Positions 1 through 10,101 of a DNA stretch of 64,000 bases are shown here, in pieces. The notes below the pieces were generated by a model. The model ran no database searches. It was not told the origin of the DNA and saw nothing but the letters and a program-made list of their open reading frames with translations. The position numbers were made by a program, and so were the translations under genes. Source of the stretch: Globodera rostochiensis (lineage: Eukaryota; Nematoda; Chromadorea; Rhabditida; Heteroderidae); NCBI GenBank assembly GCA_018350325.1, contig JAEVLN010000020.1:1423866-1487865 (forward strand), given 5' to 3'. Every line of letters starts with the position of its first letter. Positions within the stretch are counted from its first letter, which is position 1.

Positions 1-67
1 GCACCGAAGCGGCTAAAAAAACGTAGATAAATAATTTTTGTTTTTGAACCGTTTGCTGCCCCCGCAG

Positions 68-178
68 GACGGCGATCCACTGAACTGCGACCACCGTAAC
101 TGGGATGAGGTTTTTTTCGCGACATCAGCTGTATTTTCTCTCTTTCTTTCTGCTTATTATCATGCTGAAGAACAATAA
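68..178 (+). CDS. Terminal exon of an unidentified upstream gene (partial)
   Basis: An acceptor CCCGCAG at 61-67 is followed by 36 open codons ending in TAA at 176-178. The first half is polar and Cys/His containing (reads DGDPLNCDHRNWDE). The second half is hydrophobic and ends HAEEQ. The stop codon lies inside an AATAAA-type polyadenylation signal (CAATAAAG). The rest of the gene lies left of the window, so I cannot name a family. A donor GTTTTTTT after codon 14 would be an alternative end of the exon. The gene converges on ifg-1, and the two stop codons are about 8 bp apart. Confidence 0.4.
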   Translation, partial: DGDPLNCDHRNWDEVFFATSAVFSLFLSAYYHAEEQ

Positions 179-185
179 AGTTTTA

Positions 186-3100
186 TTAATTAAATTCGTT
201 AAATCTATTGGTAGCTCCTCTTCCGCCCACCTCAATGCGTTCCATTTCGTTCTCCTGCTGCTCCTTCTCCACCTCCTCGCGCACTTCCTCAATGGTTTTC
301 GGGCCCTTTTCGCCCCCGCGAGGCATCCATTTGTTTTGACGCAAATCCTTCAAATTTAAAATTTGTTGAATTTTGCATTTGGCACTCACTTCCAATTCCT
401 GAATGGCGAAGCGAATTCGGTTGGACATATCCTTTTTCAGCGTCGTGAGATGGCCACAAATTTTGTCGAAGCTAAAGTTGTCCTGAAAAAGCAAAAAACT
501 GAAATAAATTCTGATTGAAATCGGAAGGAATGGCGCCATTTACTTGCACTTTTTGGTCCTGTGCCACCGATGCAAAAGAACCTCGCGGCATGTCTTGTCG
601 CTTTTCGTACACTTTGCCCACCGTCGCCAATAACTCCACGGCGTATCTGAACAAATCAGAAAAATGATAAAATATAAATAAACATTATTAAACTCATAAA
701 GTTCAATATTAAGTAGAGCAGAACCGGCTTTTGGAACGGAAATTCCCCTGTTTTAGTTAATTAGTCCCGGTTATTTTTACCGGAGTTTTCTCGACGTTTC
801 ACCTTAAAATCCCGACCCCTCCCCCACTCTCTACCCTGAATTAATTGGGCAAAAACTCTCACTCGATGTACACTTCGTCCTTGGTGATTTCGTACCGTTT
901 TATCAGTTCAACAGCGCACCAATTGATAATCTTTAAATTCATTATTTGTCAATGTAAATATATTTAATTTTAAATGTTATGCCCGATCAATGAGAAGATA
1001 ATGCCGGTAGAGTTGGGAAATGAAGCTAAATAAAATGATTTAAATGACTTAACGAACGGATTAAAGCAGTTCTAATAGACAGACGAATGATCAAACTTTA
1101 ACACTAAATTGTTCAGTGTCCCAGTCATCCTATTGCCCCCATTGACAAAGAGTCCCAATTCGTCAAATGTCCTCCCCCCCCTCCTCGGGGCAACTTTCAG
1201 TGCCCACGTTAAGTTAATTTTTCAATCAAAACTCTGGCACTGAAATAAACTGCTCCCTCCCCCTCACCGGCGTCTCCCTCCCCCCACCTACCGAATAATG
1301 CCGAGCAATCGCCGCTTCTCCTTGGACCGTCTGGTTTCAATTTCCTCCTCCACTTGCGCCCGCGCCTTCTCGTCCGCCTCGTCAAGCTCGTCCATTTTCT
1401 TCTTCAACTCGCTAATTTTCTCATCGAATTGGTTAGAGACCAAAAAGGTCTTCTGACACTTTTGGACGATTTCACTTCTGCAAATTTAATATAAAAAAAT
1501 GCCCACAAACCCAATAGCTAACAATTAGCATTAATTAACATAATTATGTAACTGTTGTCAAAGGAATTGCCTAAATGTTTTCTCCTGCGTTTGTTTGTCG
1601 GCCATTGCGCGCTTCTCCTCCTCCACTTGCCGCTTGCACAAGTCGGAATAGAGCGGGCAAAAATGCGGCTCCTCCACCGCCTTGTCAAAGATCAGATCAA
1701 TGATCATCTTGAGAAGCAATTAAAGTAGCCAATCAATTAGCGGGAGGATAAAAGCACCCGCCCACCTCCAACAGTTTGGGGTCCTCGTGGATTTTGTACT
1801 TGATGAAATCCTCCGACAAATCTTTGTACGTGGACGGCGTGACCTTGTTGAGCAGACCGCGAACTTCTTTGCACAATTTCTGATTTGAAAAAATTGATTA
1901 GCCATTTTTATTGAAAGTGCCAACAAAAAATCACTTTGTATTTAATTTCGTCCTCATCCCGCGTCGGCGCGTTTATGTCGAAGCGCTCCTCACGCTTCGG
2001 CTTCCACGCATTTGACGACCTCTTAGACAGCTCCGCCGTCTGCGAGCCGCTGATCTGCTCCGATTTTAGTGGCCGTTGGTCGAGCGATTGGCGCGCAATT
2101 GGACCCCAAGATGCAATTACCTATTTAATTACGACATAATAACAACTAAATGTATGTAGAATGTGAGTACATATTTCGACGCGTTTCTCACCTTTTTCGG
2201 CTTCAATTTGTTGTCACTGTGTCTGCCGGAATATGGCTGAGAAGAATGGTGTCCATTTTACACATTTAACCCCTTAAATTGCCCACTGGTCTGCTCGTTG
2301 TGAAGCGCCCGTCGCTGCCCGTGCCAAACTGATTCAATCCGCCGCCCGGTTGCTGCCACGCCGTTTTGAATTGGTCGGACGAGGCGCCATCGAAGCGCTG
2401 CAAATAATTTTGATCAAATCTAATCAGAAATTTCGTCTATAATTCGAAAAATAAACCAAAAAAAAAACAACAATAAATATGTGTTTTGTTTGTTGGCATT
2501 GGCACACCTTAGCCTTTCCACCAGCCGAAAATGACTGAACCGCTGGCATTCCGCGCCGGCTCAGCCCCAATTCCTCCAATTCGTCCTCCGTCTTTGGACA
2601 ATTCACCGTTTTGAGTGCCTGAAGAAAAGAGCCCCAATTGTATCTCATACAGTACAAATAAATTATAAATATGTTTACCGATGTCACTTTGCGTATAATG
2701 TAGAGGAACTTCCGACTGTAAACGAACTGCTCCGGATCGTTGTTTTCATCGCTAAACGCAAAGATTAAAATAAATAAATCAACGCCAAATTTCGGTTTAA
2801 ATTCAAAATTATTTGTCAAAAATGTCTGGGCCTTTGCCTTTTCTCCAACAATTGCATTTGCTCCTCCAATTCCCGAATTTGCTCCTCGGTCATCTCTTCG
2901 CTTCCGTCCTGCGTTGGGGTCAGCTGATCGGCGGCAGATTCCTCCTCCCCGTTCAGATCCTGGACGGAAATGCAAAACAAATTCGATTAGCGTAATAAAA
3001 TTTAAGCATTCTAAAACCGCCCAAGGGGTACGAGCCCATTTTTGAATTTCTAAATTAGCGGTGCCTACGTTTTGGCTCCCCTTGCCACTTCCCCCGCCCA

Positions 3101-4843
3101 TTGTCTCCGTGTCGCCCGGCACGGCCTTTTCCTCCTCGTCTTCTGCCGGCGGACTGATCACCACCGGCGGCTCTTCCGCCTGCAAAACGACGACGGCATT
3201 GACGATTTTCGGCACCGTTTGTTGTTCGGCAAAAAATGTTTTCAAAAAATTGTTCGCCACCGTATGTTGATGGACAGCCTGCTGTTGTTGCTGAGGCATG
3301 ACCAAGGTCTGTGGCACCTCCGCTTTTGCGGACGTTGGATGAAGATTGACCGCCGGTGCTGCTTCACCACCACCGCTGACGTCAACGTTCGCATTCCCAG
3401 CGACGGCCTTCATCAAATTGCCTCCCCCGGTGCCGCGCTCAAACAGTTCAGCGACTTGCTTCAGAAACGAATGCTTAGACGAAGAAGTCTTGTCCGCCTC
3501 CTCTGTTCTTTTGACATCATTTGTCGGCAAACTGTTGTGCAAATCTAACTCCTTAAAAAATTTGTCGGTCAGGAGAAAAGAGTTGGGCAAAATGAAACTA
3601 AAAATAACCCGATTCATAAATAATTACTTTTTTGGTGGTCGGATCGCAGAATACCAAAATTTTTTTCTCGCTTGGCTGCTGCTGTTGATGAGCAGTAGAA
3701 GACGGAATCTGTTGTTGACCGGTCGTAGATGTTGTGACCACAACGTTTGCCTGAATTGATAGCACTGGTCACGAGTTCGACGCTAAATTCATCATTCGAC
3801 TTTATCCAATAATTCATCTTTAAATAAATTCAAGTATCCCTAGCCCAAAAATTTTATGAAAATTGTTCGATTGTTCGCCACCATCTGTTGATGAACGGCC
3901 TGCTGTTGGTGGTGTTGCTGCTGAGGCATGACCAACGTCTGTGGCACTCCCGTTGTTGCGGCCATGTAAGCAGTAGTAGGTGTGTAGTGAAAGACGCTGG
4001 AAAAAAACAAAAAAAAATTGTTTTTTAAGTTTTAGGCGTCTGCGTTTGAAACACCGTACTCTTCTCACGAAGAACCAAATGCTCGACTTTTTTAGAGGTT
4101 GTTCAATAATTGCTTAAACAAATGCAATAAACAGCAAAAAATACACCCCTAAAAATCGACTTATTTGATTTTCAAAAAATACACCCCTAAGAATCGACTT
4201 TTTTGATTTCAAAAAATACACCCCTAAGAAACGACTTTTTGGATCGGCCCCCCCCCCCAAAAAAAAAAAATCCTGGCTACGGCTTTGCTTCAGATGGCAC
4301 TCAGAATTGTTTCACATTTGAAAATGAGATGATAAACAACTAGTACGTGTAGTACGGTTGTTGCATCTGGTAGATGGCAGCCGGCTGTCCCTGTGGGTAA
4401 GCGCCCATCACCGCCTGCTGAAAGGGCGCTGCTGCCGCTGTGTAAGGAATTACGCCGCCACTCGTCTGCCCGTACACTGGCGTTTGGAGAACATTGTCCG
4501 AACGCGTCAACGTGTTGGTGTGTGCAGGTTGAGCTCGGAAGTTGTTGGGCCTGCTGGCAAGGGGGAAAGCGTCATTTTGATAAGAATTTAAATATCTACT
4601 GGGCAATGACCGGACATTTTTAAAATCAAATAACTATAATCGGACAATCACCACTTTTCATCCATTTGATTGGTATAATGTCATAATCTATAACTCCAAA
4701 ACTGCAATCAATTGCAGGTGACTAACAGACCAGAAACTTTTAACAAAGAAACATAAATCGAATATTAAAAACCTTGGCGCCGATGAGTAGCCATCACGAC
4801 GCTGGAAACGCTGTGAAGGTTGTTGGTTTGCGTTACCATTCAT
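186..4843 (-). CDS. ifg-1: Eukaryotic translation initiation factor 4G (MIF4G scaffold)
   Basis: This is the scaffold of the cap-binding complex eIF4F; it bridges eIF4E, eIF4A and the ribosome in the cytoplasm. Exons read from the - strand: 4774-4843 (ATG at 4843), 4343-4551, 3628-3750, 3069-3551, 2838-2959, 2679-2751, 2510-2620, about 2287-2398, 2192-2236, 1935-2120, 1766-1879, 1571-1707, 1292-1477, 863-930, 544-649, 390-480 and 186-347. The N-terminal half is Gln/Asn rich. The 2679-2751 exon carries the eIF4E-binding motif YSRKFLY (YxxxxL plus hydrophobic). The MIF4G domain starts in the 1766-1879 exon (LLNKVTPSTYKDLS), continues with FDKAVEEPHFCPLYSDLCKR, and ends with MPRGGEKGPKTIEEV, as in human eIF4G. 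The protein stops soon after, with no MA3 domain seen. Two introns start with GC (1569-1570 and 2836-2837) and one is 42 nt (348-389). Joining of 3628-3750 to 4343-4551 is uncertain. Confidence 0.93.
3873..3965 (-). repeat. Internal duplication of an eIF4G Gln-rich coding block
   Basis: This block closely repeats 3252-3325 within the same gene. On the - strand both encode VPQTLVMPQQ followed by Gln/His and VANN. The upstream copy is open over about 50 codons, but I could not find a donor that joins it in frame to the next exon. It may be an extra or alternative exon, or a duplicated exon decaying in the intron. Confidence 0.7.
4133..4238. repeat. Three tandem copies of a ~36-bp repeat in an ifg-1 intron
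   Basis: The unit contains AATACACCCCTAAGAATCGA followed by a T-rich stretch. Copies start near 4138, 4178 and 4214. A C-run and an A-run follow at 4249-4270. No coding potential is visible. Confidence 0.8.
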
Positions 4844-5464
4844 TTGCTGACTAATTGAAGCGTTAATTCGGAAGATTCGTTGCAAATTCTGAAACTCAAA
4901 TTATGCAATGGGAAAAGCGTTGAAATGGGAAAAACTCAAACAATGCACAATGGAAAAGACGGTTCTTATATAGTTTAAGCCCCACATTTTTTTACGAGCT
5001 AAAACATGGTAATGCAGACATTCGGGCGCGTAGAATAAGATCCTGACATTCATTTTGCTCAATCCAAACCCCGGAAATTTGGAATGATAGTGTGAGTCGT
5101 TCCGACAAGGGATACGCACTCATTTGCCCCTTTCACCCCTTCCCATCATGGGCACAAAAGGACGAACGCCAGCAGATGGAAGGCTGAACAAAAACGGTCA
5201 AACGGAGCAGATTCGGTGGACAATGGCCAGCTGGATGCTGCGAACGCCGATAGAAAAGCGTATTTTGTGCATTATGAGGGAAATAAGGGACGTCGACTTC
5301 ACACACCCGATTTTTTCCAAAAAATTTGTTGTTACACAGCGTTTCATTTTTGCATTTTATTACCGCATAACCATTTTGCCAAGAGTTTTGACACGAAAAA
5401 AAGTGAAGAAAAATACACTAAATTCAAAAATGATGTCGACGGATTTTCACGCATTTTAATCAAA
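4844..5464. other. 5' flank of ifg-1; no gene seen
   Basis: This holds the presumptive promoter and leader of ifg-1. A TTTCAG at 4887-4892 on the - strand could be a cis or spliced-leader acceptor ahead of the ATG at 4843. A stretch around 5124-5300 is open on the + strand but has no recognisable domain, and I do not support a gene there. Confidence 0.4.
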
Positions 5465-5751
5465 ACGAGCGCTTGACTGCCGCTTCGCGGCAGCCAACCG
5501 CTCTTCGTTGTCTTTAATCTTTTTTTTGTTTAAATTTTTTCTGTTGCCTTGTCTCTTGACTTGTCTTGACTTGCATTGATTTTTGATTTTCCTTGACTCT
5601 TTCTTGACTTGAACCTTGACTTTTGCCTTGGCTCTTGATTGCCCTGACTCTTGCCTGGGCTTTTAACTTGCTTTGACTCTTGATTTACCTTGAGTCCTGA
5701 CTTGACTCGTGATTGAATTTTGACTTGCTTTGATTCTTGACTTGCCTTGTG

Positions 5752-5930
5752 GGGGGTGGGTCAGCGGTGCCGATAGGCGCCGCCGAAAATTTTTTTTGTA
5801 ATTTTCACTCAATTTTTGTTAAGAAATTTCATCAAAATTATAACGAAATTAAGCATTTTGCTTAGGAATTTAAAAAAAAATTACGTAAGAGTGGAAGAGT
5901 TCGGCGGCGCCTGTCGGCGCCGCCGGGGAT
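5752..5930. mobile_element. GC-armed MITE nested in the foldback element
   Basis: Inverted arms GCGGTGCCGATAGGCGCCGC (from 5765) and its near reverse complement ending about 5925 (GGCGGCGCCTGTCGGCGCCG) flank an AT-rich centre of about 115 bp. There is no coding sequence. A third copy of the arm stands alone at 59619-59640, which shows that the sequence is repeated elsewhere. Confidence 0.7.
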
Positions 5931-6119
5931 ATTTTTTAAACATATGAATTTGTTAAGAAAATGAAAGCAAAAATTCAAGAATATATGATTAGTTATTTCA
6001 AAAATTCTTTTTTTGTGCGCATTCTAGTTTAAAAATATTTGAAAATCATTAAAAATGTTCCGTTAATGGGGGATAGAATGTGAAGGCCGAAGAAAGGCTA
6101 AAAAAATGATCGCACTGAA

Positions 6120-6191
6120 GCGGGTTCGAACCCAAAACACAACATAGAAAAGACAAAACACTGACAAATGAACTATCAGTTTACAGGGGCG
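6120..6191 (-). other. tRNA-derived SINE-like block
   Basis: On the - strand an A-box-like TAGTTCATTTGTCAGTGT is followed 30-40 bp later by GGGTTCGAACCC, a perfect B-box/T-loop. The arms of a functional tRNA cannot be folded, so this looks like the head of a tRNA-derived SINE or a decayed tRNA. A related block is at 31661. Confidence 0.4.
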
Positions 6192-6959
6192 ACACATGTA
6201 AAAAAAATTGAAATTTTGTCAAAAAGTTGGCAAGACCCACTGCCCATCCTTGCCAAAAATTAAAACACCGGGATCTCCGACTTTCGAAATTATTTCCGAA
6301 AAACAATTCATTTTTGTCGAACGAAAATCGAAGGGAAAAAACGTCGAAAATCGAAATTTCGATACCTCTTTCTTGTTTAGAGGCCTGCTTCTCTCGATTT
6401 TAAAAATATTTAATTTTTAAGTATTATGAAAAAAATCCCGTTACAAATTACTGGAGTTTTCCATTATTGACGAAATTGGATTTTTGTTAATTTTCCATTA
6501 TTATGATGAAAGTTGTTTACAAAAAAAAGAATGAAGCAGAAACAACGGCGGTGGAAGAAACTCTAACGCTTCTTTGCCTATTTTTATCTATTATTTCACA
6601 CAAAAAAGCAGATGTTTTTTTCTATTCACTATACTAAATCAGTGTGTCCTTTGTATGTATGTCACACTTTAAATGAAATTTTTATTGACACGAAAACTTT
6701 TTTGGGTGGGAAAAGAGAGCAAAAAAACGAAGAGAGTGAGGAAAGAGAGCGAGGGTCAGACTGTGTAGAGTTGTTATTGCTTTGTTAAAACAAACAAGCA
6801 AAGACATTTTTTACTTTAGTAAACAGCAATTTCAACACAATAATGGAAAATTTAACAAAAATCACGTCAAGAAGAATCCCGTTTTCCCGTTTGTGATAGA
6901 ATTATTTTCAATAAAAGGGATTTATCTAAAAGTAATTATTTCTTAAAATCGAGTTAAGG

Positions 6960-8260
6960 GTCAGTGCAAGAAAGTGTTAAGGCAAGTCAAGGCAGTCAAG
7001 AGTCTAGGCAAGTCAAGAGTTAAAAGTCAAGAGTTAAGGCAAGTAAAGAGCCAAAGCAAGTCAAATCAAGGCAGTCGAGCCAAGGCAAGTCAAGAGCCAA
7101 GGCAAGTCAAGAGCCAAGGCAAGTCAAGGCAGTCGAGCCAAGTCAAGGCAGTCAAGAGTCTAGGCAAGTCAAGCCAAGGCAGTCAAGGCAGTCAAAAGTA
7201 TAGGCAAGTCAAGAGTTAAGGCAAGTCAAGGCAGTCGAGCCAAATCAAGGCAGTCAAGAGTCTAGGCAAGTCAAGGCAGTCGAGCCAAGGCAAGTCAAGA
7301 CAGTCAAGAGTCTAGGCAAGCCAAGAGTTAAAAGTCAAGAATTAAGGCAAGTTAAGAGCCAAAGCAAGTCAAATCAAGGCAGTCAAGAGTCTAGGCAAGT
7401 CAAGAGTTAAGGCAAGTCAAGGAAGTTGAGCCAAGTCAAGGCAGTCAAGAGTCTAGGCAAGTCAAGAGTTAAGGCAAGTCAAGGCAGTCGAGCCAATGCA
7501 AGTCAAGGCAGTCAAGAGTCTAGGCAAGTCAAGAGTTAAGGCAAGTCAAGGCAGTCGAGCCAAGGTAAGTCAAGAGCCAAGTTAAGTCAAAGCGAGTCGA
7601 GATTCAACGCAAGCCAAGAGTCAAACCAAGAGTCAGGATAAAATCAGGACAAGAGTAAAAGTCAAAGCAAGTCGAGATTCAATCACGAGACAAGAAGAGT
7701 CAGAGCAAGAGTCAAGGCAAGTCAAGAGTTAAGCAAGTCAAGAATAAAGCAAGTCAGGAGTCAAGGCAAGTCGAAATTAAACTAAAGCCAAGAGTCAGGG
7801 CAGATGAGTCAAATTAAGGCGAGGGTAAAAGTCAAAGCAAGTCGATATTCAATCACGAGTCAAGAAGAGTAAAAGCAAGAGTCAAGGCAAGTCAAGAGTT
7901 AGACAAGACAAGGCAAGTCAAGAAGCAAGGCAAGTCAAGAGTCAAATAAAGGTATGAGTAAGAGTCAAAGCATGTTGAGATTCAATCACGAGTCAAGTCA
8001 AGAGTCAGGGCAAGAGTCAAGTCAAGAATCAAGGCAAGTCAAGCGTCAGAGCAAGAGTCAGGGCAAGTTGAAATTCAACGCAAGTCAAGAATAAGTGAGT
8101 CAAAAGTCAATAGTCGAAACAACGCAAGTCAAGAGTCTAGAGCAAGAGAAGGCAAGTCAAGAAGCAAGGCAAGTGACGAGTCAAGGCAAGTTGAAATTCA
8201 ACGCAAGTCAAGAGTCATGGCAAGTCAAGACTCAAAGAAGTCAAGAGTCAAGGCAACAGA
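6960..8260. repeat. CAAGTCAAG-type degenerate minisatellite
   Basis: About 1.3 kb is built from variants of CAAGTCAAG, GAGTCAAGGC and GCAGTCGAGCC. The left part (6960-7560) is arranged in higher-order units containing TCAAGAGTCTAGGCAAG. Open frames here are only translations of the repeat. Confidence 0.9.
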
Positions 8261-8333
8261 AAAATTTAAACAAAAAAAAAATAAAGAGAATAAAGAGCGG
8301 TTGGGTGCCGCGAAGCGGCAGCCAAACGCTCGT

Positions 8334-10101
8334 CACTGTCTATTTTGTTGTTTTCCTGTCTCCTCAAAAGTTTTCGTGTCAATAAAAAATCAAAAATAAT
8401 TCATAAAATATACGTACGGACGCGACTGACTTAGTATGGGTTAAGATTCTATAAAATTATGCACATTTTTCCTTATAACTCGAGACCTGGGCCGCATTCA
8501 TTAACCATAATACTGAAAAACGATAAGTTATTTTGTTTTTAAGGGATGTTCAAAGTTTGAAATGGATCCGCCGTATATAAATGAAGTTAAGCGTATCGAA
8601 GTGCGCGATGGTCAAAATATTTGTTAAAAAATTTTGTGCACTCGCCACATGTGAGTTAAAATGAAAATATTTTGAGAGGTCCGGAGCGCGTGTATAATGT
8701 CATTCTACCGTAAATAAATTTGAATTTTTTTTTATTAAATTAATTTTGAAAAAAATTTTCGGAAGTCTGCATTACCATGTTCACTGTCCAACTTTTTTTG
8801 ATCGTTCGAAAACGGGTCCCCCTTTTATTGTTAAGCCTCGATTGGTGTTTTCTTTTAACTACTTTTCTTACATTTTGATGATATTTTGATTGAACTTCTC
8901 TGTGCATGAGTCACCTTTATGTTAATTGAACGGACAGCATAAATATTTCCTCGTAATTTTCAAGTTCCTACACCATAAAATTTATATGAATGACAAAACA
9001 ACAAAGATCACATAAAATTTGGGTGCATTCAAGTTTAAAAAGCGGAATTTTAAAATTTCGGCTGTTTTTGTAAGTTATTTGAAACTGACATAGCTGAAGA
9101 GAGGAGAACTTCACAATGAGGACATTGGGATCACTAAAGGAGAAGGATGATTCCATAAGAACGAGAAAGCTAGGGAGCATAAAGGACACATTATTCATCC
9201 CTTTTGTGAATTGGAGGTACGGTAAATGCCTCCGGGCATTCCCCTTATTCAAAACAAATTTACGAAATTTTGAAAAAGCCAAATTTTTTTGCCGACTGCA
9301 AGGTTAAAGATGATTAAGAAAAATAACTCGGGTTATTCACCCAATCGCCTCAATTATTGGAGCCAAAATCCTGAAATCCGAGCCGGCCATTGCTATTAAG
9401 GGCTCTAGCAGTAATAATACTTTATCATCACCACCTCCATTCATTGCTTTCGGTCTAATAGTTTCATATTCTCCGTAAATGTCCGAAATGATAATCACAG
9501 TCTTATTCGGCAATCACTGCTTTTAATGCACCATCCCTCACTCATCGACTCGTTTCTTATCGGCAAAAGACGACGACCACCTCAACAAGAAAACGAACAG
9601 CGGTTAATCGTAGTCCGATCATTGAGACGACGACTTTTTTCCGTCAATGTGTTCTTTCATCCATTCATTAAACTTTCCTCCACCCAACACTCTGATGCTC
9701 TCACTTCCATTCCATTTGATCCTCACTTAACCATCAATCGGAGTCTCAGCTGAAGCAGCAAAGAGGGGGGGGGGGGGGGAGGCTTCTTGAGAAACCCCTC
9801 ACATTCATTTTGTTGATTTAAACTTTTAGCGTTAAAAGAACTTAACCTTTGTTATGTACTTTTGCTCTTCGAGCACTTTTACCTACCATTTATTTGCCTA
9901 ATGATTGATTAATTATGCTCAATTTCCGTTTATACATATTACGGCATGAAAAAGCGATTTTCACACATTTTGTTCAAACATTAAACGCTAAATTTGTTTT
10001 GTGTTCTCGTGTTAATTAATAATTATTATTATATTTAAAGTTAATTATTATTATATTTAAAGTTAATAATAATTATTATATTTAAAGTTTTCAATCATTA
10101 A
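8334..10101. other. Intergenic, no gene recognised
   Basis: AT-rich sequence between the foldback element and the transporter gene. It contains a G-run at about 9765-9779 and no exon-like sequence I can support. The last few hundred bases are presumably the promoter of the SLC22-like gene. Confidence 0.5.
10017..10090. repeat. Three tandem AT-rich units just upstream of a start codon
   Basis: The unit reads TTAATTATTATTATATTTAA followed by AG, with three copies ending about 12 bp before the ATG at 10102. It may lie in the promoter or 5' leader. Confidence 0.8.

Larger units (their letters stand above)
5465..8333. mobile_element. Foldback-type element with simple-repeat arms
   Basis: The ends are inverted copies of each other. 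The left end runs from ACGAGCG through TGCCGCTTCGCGGCAGCC and on to TTTCTGTTGCCTTG near 5553. The right end (8333 reading back to about 8240) is its reverse complement, matching for about 90 bp. Inside the ends the left arm consists of CTTGACTTG-type repeats (about 5553-5750) and the right arm of CAAGTCAAG-type repeats (about 6960-8260), so the arms are also inverted. This matches foldback transposons, whose arms are built of tandem repeats. No transposase is visible inside. A second inverted-repeat element (5752-5930) and a tRNA-like block (6120-6191) lie between the arms. I did not find a clear target-site duplication. Confidence 0.75.

Noticed and set aside
2424..3617. One long - strand gene with a single 397-codon frame
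   Set aside because: The frame reads through several introns of ifg-1. The conserved protein follows spliced exons instead.
5124..5476. + strand gene upstream of ifg-1
   Set aside because: Overlapping open frames without domain, splice sites or compositional shift.
6974..7219. Open frame with repeated Lys-Ser-Gln in the CAAGTCAAG region
   Set aside because: It is only a translation of the simple repeat; there is no start context, splice signal or homology.
9526..9753. Small + strand gene with Arg-rich protein
   Set aside because: No exon signals and no recognisable motif; it looks like chance in unconstrained DNA.
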